The notes under the pieces are model-generated. The model searched no databases, was not told where the DNA came from, and saw only the letters and a program-made list of their open reading frames with translations. The translations under genes and the position numbers were made by a program. Shown piece after piece: positions 37,148-44,676 of a DNA stretch of 46,616 nucleotides (its first letter is position 1; each line of letters opens with the position of its first letter). The stretch spans positions 1 through 46,616 of the forward strand of contig DLHY01000010.1 of NCBI GenBank assembly GCA_002483445.1, given 5' to 3'. This DNA is from Blastocatellia bacterium UBA7656. Lineage in GTDB: Bacteria; Acidobacteriota; Blastocatellia; UBA7656.

Positions 37148-39280
37148 CTATTGCCCGGATGCAGCAACGCCCTTCATCATCAGGTTTTCTATGAAGAATT
37201 CCATCATTCGATCCGGTCTTATCCCTGAATGTCCCTGATCCGGGCCGACCTGCAAATCGAAACTCTTCCCGGCCTTCTGCAACGCCTGAATCAGTTGCAT
37301 CGAGTTCGACGGATGCACGTTGTTATCCGCTGTCCCGTAGTAGATCATCAAGCGGCCCCTGAGCTTGTCGACATAGTTCATCGCGCTGCCCGCATCATAG
37401 CCTTCCTTGTTCTCCTGCGGAATCCACATGTAACGCTCAGTGTAGATCGTGTCATAGTGTCGAAAGTCGGTCACTGACGAAGAAGCGCAGGCGGCCTGAA
37501 AAACTTCGGGGTATCGAAGCAGACACAGCGCCGAAGCGTATCCCCCGTAAGACGAGCCGTAGATGCCCACGCGATTTTTGTCAACATAAGGTCTGCTCCA
37601 AAGCGATCTCACGCCCGCCGCCTGATCGTCCATCTCGACCACGCCCAGCTTCATGTAGATGGCATCGAGGAATCGCTTACCGCGTCCTCCGGCGCTGCGC
37701 GAATCGAGCGAGGCTACCAGAAAACCGTATTCAGTGAGCGCGCTCGGAAGAGTGAAAGTTTCGCGCGCACCGTTCGTGGCCGGGCCAGCGTAGACTGACA
37801 CGAGCAGCGGATACTTTTTCGCCGGGTCGAAATTCGACGGGAAGTGAAGCAATCCGTGAAGCTCCGTCACATTGTCTGCGGCCTTGTAGCGAATCAACTC
37901 CACGCGCTTCAGATTAAGCTGATCGAATCGGGTCGTATCGCTTTTAGCCAACTCTTCAATAAACTTTCCGTTTGAATCGATCAACCGAGTGGCGGGCGGC
38001 GTGTTGTGCGTCTGAGCGACATCGATGAAATGTTTTCCGTCAGGCGCGATGTCGACCGTGTGATTGAAAGCCGGGTCAGTGAGGCGACCCTCGCCCCGAC
38101 CATCGAGCGCGACTCGATGAAGTTGCAGCTTCATGTGATTGTCGCCATCGCGCGCCATGTAATAAAGTAGATTAGCTTCTTCATCGACCTTCACGATGCC
38201 CGCGACTTCGAAAGCGTGATTGGTGAGTGTCGTGATGAGTTTGCCGCTGAGGTCGTAGAGATAAAAATTTCTCCAGCCCGTGCGTTCCGAAGTCCAGATG
38301 AATCGTTTGCCGTCCTTGAGAAACTGCATCGCGGGAGAATTCGCAGTCCAGCTTGGGAGCCATTCTTCGCGAACCACCACGCGGCACTTGCCCGTCTCCG
38401 GGTTGCAGGCAACGAATTCCATTATGTTCTGGCGGCGATTCGTGCGATTGAAGAGCAGTTGGCTTCCGTCCGCCGACCACGAGACGCGGTAGATGTAGTG
38501 ACCCATAACGGAATTATCGAACGGCTTTCCATCGCGCGCATCGACCCGCACGTTTTTTTTCGTATCGAGATCGTATATGAAAATATCCGCGACCGGATTC
38601 GGCGCGCCCGCTTTCGGATAGGCTTCGATGTCCATCTTGCTTTGCAGTCGCGTCTGATCGAGTTGCAGGTAGTAATCCGGCACCTGACTTTCATCGAAGC
38701 GATAGTAAGCGACCTTTTTGCTGTTGGGCGACCACCACATCGCGGTATTTTGATCAAGCTCTTCGCCGTAAACCCAGCTTGCCACGCCGTACTTGATGCG
38801 AGTCTTCTCGCTGCCATCGGTCGTGATGGCAGATTCATTCGCGCCACTGGCCTCGCCGAGCCATAGATTGCGGTCTCGATAAAAAGCCTTGAGCTTTTTG
38901 TCAGGTGATAGGGCGGAATCGAACTGCCGCCCGCGCGCAGGCCCGCCCTGCGGTCTGCGGCCTTCGGGTCTTCCGCTCTGATCCCCTGTGTCAGCCGTCG
39001 AGGGCGCGGATTCGGTCGCGCTGCGTGCGGCTATGTCATAGCGAAAAGTTTTGCCATCCTTGCGATATTCGAAAGCTTTGCCGCCGTCGAGCCATTTGAC
39101 AGCGAGCGATCCCATCTTCACGGAGCCGGGAATCTCGCGGCCCATCTTCTGATACTGCTCATAACCGGGCATCGCCTTGAGGCGATCCTGAGCGATGGAA
39201 GCTGCCGACGCGATGATGAGCAGAGCTATGAGAGCGACGACTGTTTTTTTGTTCGAAGCGCGTACGGTGGTGTTTCTCAT
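37148..39280 (-). CDS. S9 family peptidase, dipeptidyl-peptidase IV type
   Basis: This is 710 residues from ATG at 39280, with AAGGAGAT 6 nt upstream; the longer frame to 39319 is rejected. A signal peptide (KKTVVALIALLIIASAASIA) is followed by a DPP4-type beta-propeller (about 60-460; MWWSPNSKKVAYYRFDES, FIWTSERTGWRNFYLYDLSG). The alpha/beta hydrolase domain has nucleophile Ser in GIYGSSYGGYAS, Asp in YYGTADNNVHPSNS and His in QGHSGIRPDR. It should cleave dipeptides, often X-Pro, from peptide N-termini in the periplasm. A Glu motif for the substrate N-terminus in the propeller was not verified. Independent of its neighbours, with its own promoter candidate. Confidence 0.94.
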   Translation of the reverse strand: MRNTTVRASNKKTVVALIALLIIASAASIAQDRLKAMPGYEQYQKMGREIPGSVKMGSLAVKWLDGGKAFEYRKDGKTFRYDIAARSATESAPSTADTGDQSGRPEGRRPQGGPARGRQFDSALSPDKKLKAFYRDRNLWLGEASGANESAITTDGSEKTRIKYGVASWVYGEELDQNTAMWWSPNSKKVAYYRFDESQVPDYYLQLDQTRLQSKMDIEAYPKAGAPNPVADIFIYDLDTKKNVRVDARDGKPFDNSVMGHYIYRVSWSADGSQLLFNRTNRRQNIMEFVACNPETGKCRVVVREEWLPSWTANSPAMQFLKDGKRFIWTSERTGWRNFYLYDLSGKLITTLTNHAFEVAGIVKVDEEANLLYYMARDGDNHMKLQLHRVALDGRGEGRLTDPAFNHTVDIAPDGKHFIDVAQTHNTPPATRLIDSNGKFIEELAKSDTTRFDQLNLKRVELIRYKAADNVTELHGLLHFPSNFDPAKKYPLLVSVYAGPATNGARETFTLPSALTEYGFLVASLDSRSAGGRGKRFLDAIYMKLGVVEMDDQAAGVRSLWSRPYVDKNRVGIYGSSYGGYASALCLLRYPEVFQAACASSSVTDFRHYDTIYTERYMWIPQENKEGYDAGSAMNYVDKLRGRLMIYYGTADNNVHPSNSMQLIQALQKAGKSFDLQVGPDQGHSGIRPDRMMEFFIENLMMKGVAASGQ

Positions 39281-39397
39281 TCCGTATCTCCTTCTCGAAG
39301 ATGCCGAATCCGTATCCACTGTTTCGCCGGAGGATTCGCGCAGTCGCGAGTTTGAGATTGCAGGCTTTCACCTGACCTCGTTTGTTTTTGCAAAGGC

Positions 39398-39426
39398 ATT
39401 GTGGTTTGGCTTCTGCGAACTGTCAA
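39398..39426 (-). promoter_or_regulatory. Promoter candidate for the S9 peptidase gene
   Basis: On the minus strand a perfect TTGACA (39426-39421) is followed after 17 bases by CACAAT (39403-39398), giving a leader of about 110 nt. The -35 is ideal and the -10 matches at four of six positions. Confidence 0.45.
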
Positions 39427-39467
39427 TGGTGAGCCGGAAGGCAGGACAGCATCAACCAATCACGACT

Positions 39468-41189
39468 CTAAATCTCTGACTGATGCTTAGAGGTCATAAT
39501 CTCATAAGCTACCTGATAGCTGATGGTGTCGCTTTCGCGCAGAAGAGGATTCTGCCTGAAAGCGTTGATGGCAGACGCGCTGCCGCGCAACAACCGCCGA
39601 CGCGCCGGAAAAGGCAGCCCATTATCCCACTCTCTTCGAGATATATGATACCGGGCCAGTGAATCTGTTATTTCAGTCGCGTTCGGAGCGAGCCGCAGAG
39701 CGCACAGAATAAGCTGATGGGTTTTCTTTCCCTCTCGACAACGATGATCCGCCATTCGCTTGAGCGCGGGAACATCGCCGGGACAAACCCTCAACACCCG
39801 CTCTGCGCGCTGTCTGGCCTCCTCGTCGCGATCCAGAGCGCGCAACGCGACGTAACTTTCGGTCAGCGCCATGATATCATCGGGATTGATTTTTAGTGCC
39901 TCATCGAAGGCTTGAATCGCGCTCGCCGGACGGCCTGCGGACAGACAGGTCATGCCGACTCGAAGCCAGTGTATGGCATTGTGCGGCTCTCTTGATGCCG
40001 CTTTCTTAAAACTGTCGATTGCCTCTCTGTATTGCCGCTGACAGACGGCGATCAATCCGTTCAAATGAAAACGTGTGCCTTCGCTGCGAGTCGCGTGCAG
40101 AGCCATTTCATAAGCTGATACTGCCTCTTCATCCCTGCCCATCAAATGCAAAGTATTGCCTAGCTGCACGCAAACGCTGACTGACCGGGGCTGGATTCTC
40201 AGCACTTCGCGATATTCTCTGATCGCTTCGTCCCAACAACCCGTCGTGTAAAGAAGGCCCGCTCGTTCCAGGCGTTTTTTCCATCCGCGCGGGTGGCGCT
40301 GTATGTACTCGCCCAGGGTGTTGAGTCTCGTCTGAGGTCTGGCCGGTATGTGACTCAGGAAGAGATGAATGGCTTTCGCTTCCCCGGAGGCGAGGGTGAT
40401 GCTCAGTACGCGCGTGGCATTGATGGCGACTCGTATCTCGCCTTTTTCCTCGAGGCCAGATTTCTCGGAAGCCTTGAGGCAGGCGATCTCATCGCGCGAC
40501 GGTTTTTTTGGAATCGGAGGTTTCCCTCCTGAGAAGTAAAGGGCGATCTCTTTCTGGAGAATTCCTCGCGCCTTCTGTATTCGCTTCCTGGCGTTTTCAA
40601 CCGAGATGGTGAACTGCTCGGCAAGCTCCGGATAAGTCCGCTCCTGAATGACGCGAAGAATGAAAAGGTCTCGAAGATGGACAGGCAATTTATTGATCGC
40701 GTGCAGGAGGTATAGTTCCACCTCGCGGCGCAGTATCGCATCTTCGGGCGATTCCATGGTCTGGTCTGCGCGAAAATATTGCGGCCCGCCCGTAACCTTA
40801 TCCCTGATCGCTTCGATCTCTTCTGCGGCGACTAACCTTTTCGATCTCTTATGAACATCCTTGCAGAGGTTATAGGTCAATCGGGTCAGCCATGCTTTGC
40901 AGTTCTCGATATAGCAGGCATATCGCGGCAACTGATGCCAGGCTTTGAGCATAGCCTCGCTGAGCGCATCCTCCGCATCATTATGCATACCCTTCATCTG
41001 ATTGAGGCAGATAGTGTAGAGATGTTTCTTATGCTGCTCCCACAGCGGCCAGAATGCGGCGTGATCGCCTTCGGCCAGACGATTCAAAAGCAATTTTGTT
41101 TCCTGCGCTTCGCGGCTGAGTTCTGAAACTGCGGCTGGGAAGAATTGATTGTTGTGGATTTCTGCGTGTGTGTTAGTAGCCACTGGCAT
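39468..41189 (-). CDS. ECF-type sigma factor with C-terminal TPR domain
   Basis: This is 573 residues from ATG at 41189 (MPVATNTHAEI), with GGGGAGG 4 nt upstream. Sigma region 2 lies at about 35-100 (LYTICLNQMKGMHNDAEDAL, SEAMLKAWHQLPRY, WLTRLTYNLCKDVHKR) and region 4 at about 165-215 (LPVHLRDLFILRVIQE, TYPELAEQFTISVENARKRI). A linker leads to about four to five TPRs from about 320 (WDEAIREYREVLRIQP, EEAVSAYEMALHA, YREAIDSFKKAASREP, ASAIQAFDEALKINPDD). Sigma factors with TPR tails are thought to be controlled through protein contacts; no anti-sigma gene is adjacent. The target regulon is unknown. Confidence 0.88.
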   Translation of the reverse strand: MPVATNTHAEIHNNQFFPAAVSELSREAQETKLLLNRLAEGDHAAFWPLWEQHKKHLYTICLNQMKGMHNDAEDALSEAMLKAWHQLPRYACYIENCKAWLTRLTYNLCKDVHKRSKRLVAAEEIEAIRDKVTGGPQYFRADQTMESPEDAILRREVELYLLHAINKLPVHLRDLFILRVIQERTYPELAEQFTISVENARKRIQKARGILQKEIALYFSGGKPPIPKKPSRDEIACLKASEKSGLEEKGEIRVAINATRVLSITLASGEAKAIHLFLSHIPARPQTRLNTLGEYIQRHPRGWKKRLERAGLLYTTGCWDEAIREYREVLRIQPRSVSVCVQLGNTLHLMGRDEEAVSAYEMALHATRSEGTRFHLNGLIAVCQRQYREAIDSFKKAASREPHNAIHWLRVGMTCLSAGRPASAIQAFDEALKINPDDIMALTESYVALRALDRDEEARQRAERVLRVCPGDVPALKRMADHRCREGKKTHQLILCALRLAPNATEITDSLARYHISRREWDNGLPFPARRRLLRGSASAINAFRQNPLLRESDTISYQVAYEIMTSKHQSEI

Positions 41190-41229
41190 CGCGCCTCCCC
41201 ATGAATTACCTGATAAAGAACATATCAAA

Positions 41230-41262
41230 AAGTCTGGAGTCGAGAGTCTGGAGTCTGGAGTC
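41230..41262. repeat. AGTCTGGAGTC tandem repeat
   Basis: Three to four units of the (GA)GTCTGGAGTC kind occur here. The first 26 bases are identical to 22113-22138, and a diverged inverted copy lies at 25531-25566. It falls inside the predicted 5' leader of the sigma factor message. Confidence 0.85.
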
Positions 41263-41513
41263 CGTTATATGGAGTCGTTACCTGTTTTTCATACTTTCCG
41301 AGCGTCGTCTCTGATGACTTCGATGACTCCTTCTGTAACTGCCTGCTGCCATGCTGATTAAACAAGTTCGAAGCGAACCAATACACCATCTCGATGCGCT
41401 ATCAAGCCGATGTCGATAGAGTTCGGTCAGGTATTATTGCAAACTTCCCCCGCCCATTTTTATATCGCGCAAAATGAGCAAAAACTCCCTCAACAAATGG
41501 TAAGTGAAGTGAC

Positions 41514-41541
41514 ATTATATAGCCGGGCTTGATTCTTTCAA
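41514..41541 (-). promoter_or_regulatory. Sigma70-like promoter of the sigma factor gene
   Basis: On the minus strand TTGAAA (41541-41536), 16 bases, then a perfect TATAAT (41519-41514). Transcription would start near 41507, leaving a leader of about 318 nt before the ATG at 41189. This is the best promoter match in the window. Confidence 0.7.
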
Positions 41542-41654
41542 GGCGGATATGCCCTTGAGAGGCGGCTCATTGAAGTGAGGGCGCAGGGTTTCTTTGATAC
41601 GGCGAGGAGCGAACCTGCGAGGCTATTCGATTTTTACGATTGATGGCGCGGCTC

Positions 41655-43370
41655 TCATTTCGGCTCAAGCCATTCGCTCACCGGAAGGAGGCTCCCGTTT
41701 TTGCGATCCACAGTGACGATGCAGGCTCCGCGACAGCCGATGCGCCGGTTGACGTTGTAAGTTATCGGAGCGGTCAGGCCGGTCTGAAATTTGTACAGAC
41801 CTTCGAGCGACCGGATCAATCTCTGGCGGCTGGCGTCGCGTCCGGCGCGACGAAGCCCTTCGACAAAAATTCTGGCCGAAGCGAGCGCCGAAAGCTGACT
41901 GGCCAGATGCCTCGCCGGAAGATTATGCTCGCGGGCAAGCCTCTGGTATTCAGCCAATCCTTCCTCAGTTCGATCCGAAGGCAAAGCTGTCATCGACAGA
42001 AAAACCTGCCAGCCTGCTGCCCCGGCGATGATCTCTCTGCCTGCAAGCGAGCCGGGGACGAAAAAAATCGGTCTAAGGGTCGATTTCTCAGCCTGCTCTA
42101 TAAAAGATTTTTGAACCTCGTTGGGCGCAAGAAAAAATATCGCCTCGACTCGCTTTTTGATCAGTCTTTGAACCATCTCCGCCGCGTCGAACTGCTCGCG
42201 TTGCGCTTCGATCATTTCCACCGCGCTCCAGTTCGATTCCTCGCATCGCTCTTTTATCGCCGCAGCCGCGGCGCGAGCCGGTTCATCTTCGGTGTGAAGT
42301 ATGACGGCCACAGGATTATTCGCCGCATATTTTTCTGCGGCGAATCGGCCAAGAGCTTTGGCTTCATCGCCAAGCCCCGAATGGATATAAAAAACGAACG
42401 GATTGACAGGCGAAGCCGCCTGCGGGTCGAGCGTGAACGCGCCGATGAGAGGAATCTCTTCCGCCTTGCAGAATGCGGCGATCTCTTCATCAGCGCCCGC
42501 CATAAAAACGCTCGCCAGTGCGAACACCTGATCGCTTTCGACAGCTTGCTTCAACGCTTTCACTCTCTCAGCGGGCGATTCAGGCGATTCAATCGTTTTC
42601 AAATCCAAACGGCGATTGAAAATGCCTCCCTGTTTGTTGATCTCGTCGAAATAGGCTCTGAGAGCCGCTTTGACCGATTGGGTCATATCAGCGAAGCGAC
42701 CGTCGCTCACTATTATCGTCCCGATGCTGATGCTCGTTTCCGTCAGGCCGGGGTCGAGGTCGCGCCCGATCTTTTTAATGTAGGCGATCAAATCCGCGGC
42801 GTCTTCCTGCGACATTTGATATCGGGGCATCGCAGGATGCAGACGGTTGCCGCCTGAATCTATTCCCAATGTGATAGCGCGCTTGAGCAGTTTCTCTGTG
42901 TATGGAGGGTGCTTTCGACCAATTGCCGCAGTCACTTCATAAGGTCTTGTGAGCGCGTCCCAGGTCAGGTTCGACGGAACGACGCCCCCTTCGGGTTTGC
43001 CCGCCCCGTCCCTGCCGTGGCAATTGACGCAGGCGAGAGTGGAGGCAGGGAGCGCGTCCGCAGAATCGCCGATCATGGCTTTGATTTCTTTTCCCGAAGG
43101 GCTGACGCCGCGCCGATAGATTTGCTGGCCGCGCCGTTCTTCATCGGTCAGTCGTCCGTCCTGATGCAGAGCCGACAGGTGTGATTCGGAAGGAAGCGCG
43201 GCTAAGGCCAGAAATGAGAAGGCGAGGATTATGGTTTTACAACGCCTTGCCGATGCATGAATGGCAAAAGGGGTTCCTGACGCAGAGGCGCAGAGACGCA
43301 GAGTCCACGCAGAGAAGAGGCTTTGCGCAAGCGACGGATTCTTTGGTTTTTCTCTTCTCTCTTTGCTCAA
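41655..43370 (-). CDS. Cytochrome c / ABC-type periplasmic binding protein fusion
   Basis: This is a frame of up to 571 residues from TTG at 43370. A hydrophobic signal (KTIILAFSFLALAALPSES, about 49-67) is followed by a monoheme cytochrome c domain (about 75-195; heme CVNCHGRDGAG, likely Met ligand in HPAMPRYQMS). A Peripla_BP_6/LivJ-like ligand-binding domain follows (about 200-570; SISIGTIIVSDGRFADMTQS, FALASVFMAGADEEIAAF). No permease genes are present, so it is more likely a redox-linked sensor or electron carrier than a transporter part. The first 48 residues are translated partly from a CGCAGAGGCG repeat (43280-43320) and no ATG is in frame before the signal, so the true start is uncertain. 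It lies 23 nt downstream of an SCO gene. Confidence 0.82.
   Translation of the reverse strand: MSKERREKPKNPSLAQSLFSAWTLRLCASASGTPFAIHASARRCKTIILAFSFLALAALPSESHLSALHQDGRLTDEERRGQQIYRRGVSPSGKEIKAMIGDSADALPASTLACVNCHGRDGAGKPEGGVVPSNLTWDALTRPYEVTAAIGRKHPPYTEKLLKRAITLGIDSGGNRLHPAMPRYQMSQEDAADLIAYIKKIGRDLDPGLTETSISIGTIIVSDGRFADMTQSVKAALRAYFDEINKQGGIFNRRLDLKTIESPESPAERVKALKQAVESDQVFALASVFMAGADEEIAAFCKAEEIPLIGAFTLDPQAASPVNPFVFYIHSGLGDEAKALGRFAAEKYAANNPVAVILHTEDEPARAAAAAIKERCEESNWSAVEMIEAQREQFDAAEMVQRLIKKRVEAIFFLAPNEVQKSFIEQAEKSTLRPIFFVPGSLAGREIIAGAAGWQVFLSMTALPSDRTEEGLAEYQRLAREHNLPARHLASQLSALASARIFVEGLRRAGRDASRQRLIRSLEGLYKFQTGLTAPITYNVNRRIGCRGACIVTVDRKNGSLLPVSEWLEPK
43280..43320. repeat. CGCAGAGGCGCAGAGACGCAGAG repeat inside the 5' end of a gene
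   Basis: Tandem CGCAGAG(G/A)CG units occupy 41 bases and share the CGCAGAG motif with the element ends at 36872 and 37048. They lie between the only in-frame start (TTG 43370) and the signal peptide of the cytochrome/binding-protein fusion. Confidence 0.75.
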
Positions 43371-43393
43371 TGTCGCTCATTTTCAAGGTCGAT

Positions 43394-43987
43394 TCAGCCC
43401 TTGTCGTTGAGCACGCTCTCGACGACCGTGATTATGTCTTCGATTTTGGCAAGGCCGAACGCTTTTTTCCACAGTCCGGTCGTCTCGTTGCCTATGATGA
43501 AGATGTTCGAGTGGTCTTCCCTGACTTGGACGTATTGGCCGATCTTGCGCAGGGCCATCTCAAGATTCTTCTTCTCTCCGGTCACGAAATGCCAGCCCGG
43601 TCTTGCCTTCAATTGCGCGGCGTACTCTTTGAGCTTTTCAGGCGTGTCCATCTGCGGGTCGACTGACATCGATATGAGATACACGTCTTTGCCCAACCGG
43701 TCGCCGAGCCAGTCCTGAATTTTTTGAAACGTTCCCATCATCACCGGGCAACTGCCATGGCACGAACTGAAAAAGACATTGATGATTATCACACGGCCTT
43801 TGATCAGATCGGTGTAGAAGCGCAACTTCTCGCCCGATTGATTGACCAGCATCACATCAGTGAAATAATTCTTCGCGGGCGTATCGGCTGCGCTTTTTTC
43901 CTGTCGCGGGCGCGCTTGGGAAGGCTGCAAACCCGTGGCCAGAAGACCAGCCATCAGAGCGATCATTATAAAGAAGACTCGTTTCAT
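43394..43987 (-). CDS. SCO1/SenC-family copper chaperone / thiol protein (second copy)
   Basis: This 197-residue protein has a signal peptide (KRVFFIMIALMAGLLATGL) and a thioredoxin-like fold. Copper/thiol ligands are CHGSC in NVFFSSCHGSCPVMMG and the conserved His in REDHSNIFIIG; YLISMSVDPQMDTPEKL is the characteristic SCO block. The family loads copper into the CuA site of cytochrome oxidase or reduces its thiols. It overlaps the upstream SCO gene by 4 nt (ATGA), so they are cotranscribed and coupled. No cytochrome oxidase subunit is in the window; the client may be encoded beyond the right edge. Confidence 0.93.
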   Translation of the reverse strand: MKRVFFIMIALMAGLLATGLQPSQARPRQEKSAADTPAKNYFTDVMLVNQSGEKLRFYTDLIKGRVIIINVFFSSCHGSCPVMMGTFQKIQDWLGDRLGKDVYLISMSVDPQMDTPEKLKEYAAQLKARPGWHFVTGEKKNLEMALRKIGQYVQVREDHSNIFIIGNETTGLWKKAFGLAKIEDIITVVESVLNDKG

Positions 43988-44655
43988 TTCGGTTTTCCTT
44001 CAGTCCGTGATTCCGGCTTATCGATAGCCGCATCGATTATGCCTGCCAGTTTCGCTGCCGGAGCAAGCCCGTAAGCGCGCGTCCACGTTCCGCTCGCATC
44101 GTTGCCGATGATGACCAGAGGCGTATGATCTTCCTTCGTGGAAGTATACGCGCCGAGAGATTTGAGCAATCTGTCGACTTCCGATTTTCTGCCCGTCACC
44201 AGCGTCCAGCCCTGTTTGCGGTCGAACTTCGCGCTCCAGGAACTAAGTCGTTCGGGAGTATCGGTCACCGGGTCTACGCTCACGGAAATCAGGAAGAAGT
44301 CTTTTCCCAATCGGCGCTCCAAAAGGGCCTGCACCCTTGAAAAGGTAGCAGCCATCGGCGGGCAGATAGTCGTGCAGGTGGTGAAGATGAAGTTTATCGC
44401 CACCGTCTTGCCTTTGATCAGATCGCTGTAAAAATGGACTGACTTGCCTTCCTGATCCAAAAGCTCGACATCGGGAATCGATAGCTTCATCATCGCGCTT
44501 TCGCTCTCAGGCTTTTGGGTCGGATGATGGTGCTGATGCTCCTGAGCGTAAGACGGCGGACTGAGAAGGAAACAAATCATCGCAGCGACGAGAACTGAAA
44601 TCGACTTCGCGGCTGGCCTTATGAATGAGTTATTGAATGCGTTTTTATCAGTCAT
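43984..44655 (-). CDS. SCO1/SenC-family protein (first copy) with His-rich N-terminus
   Basis: This is 223 residues. After a signal segment (SISVLVAAMICFLLSPPSYA) comes EHQHHHPTQ, a His-rich stretch that could bind copper. The thioredoxin-like domain has the CX3C pair in FTTCTTICPPMAA, the block LISVSVDPVTDTPERL and the His in KEDHTPLVIIG. It differs from the following copy in its CTTIC loop, suggesting separate metallochaperone and thiol-reductase roles, as proposed for paired SCO proteins. A GGAGGT ribosome-binding site precedes the ATG. The upstream beta-propeller gene ends 21 nt away. Confidence 0.93.
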   Translation of the reverse strand: MTDKNAFNNSFIRPAAKSISVLVAAMICFLLSPPSYAQEHQHHHPTQKPESESAMMKLSIPDVELLDQEGKSVHFYSDLIKGKTVAINFIFTTCTTICPPMAATFSRVQALLERRLGKDFFLISVSVDPVTDTPERLSSWSAKFDRKQGWTLVTGRKSEVDRLLKSLGAYTSTKEDHTPLVIIGNDASGTWTRAYGLAPAAKLAGIIDAAIDKPESRTEGKPK

Positions 44656-44676
44656 TGCAGGAAACCTCCATTTGGC

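Larger units (their letters stand above)
41190..41654. other. 465-base region upstream of the sigma factor gene
   Basis: 41230-41262 carries AGTCTGGAGTC tandem units. 41514-41541 carries a strong minus-strand promoter, and between them lies a leader of about 250 unique bases. No gene is supported; a structured leader is possible but I could not identify a known riboswitch. Confidence 0.6.

Noticed and set aside
41230..41262. Tandem repeats as a CRISPR array
   Set aside because: Units are 7-14 bases, degenerate and directly adjacent with no unique spacers, and no cas gene is in the window.
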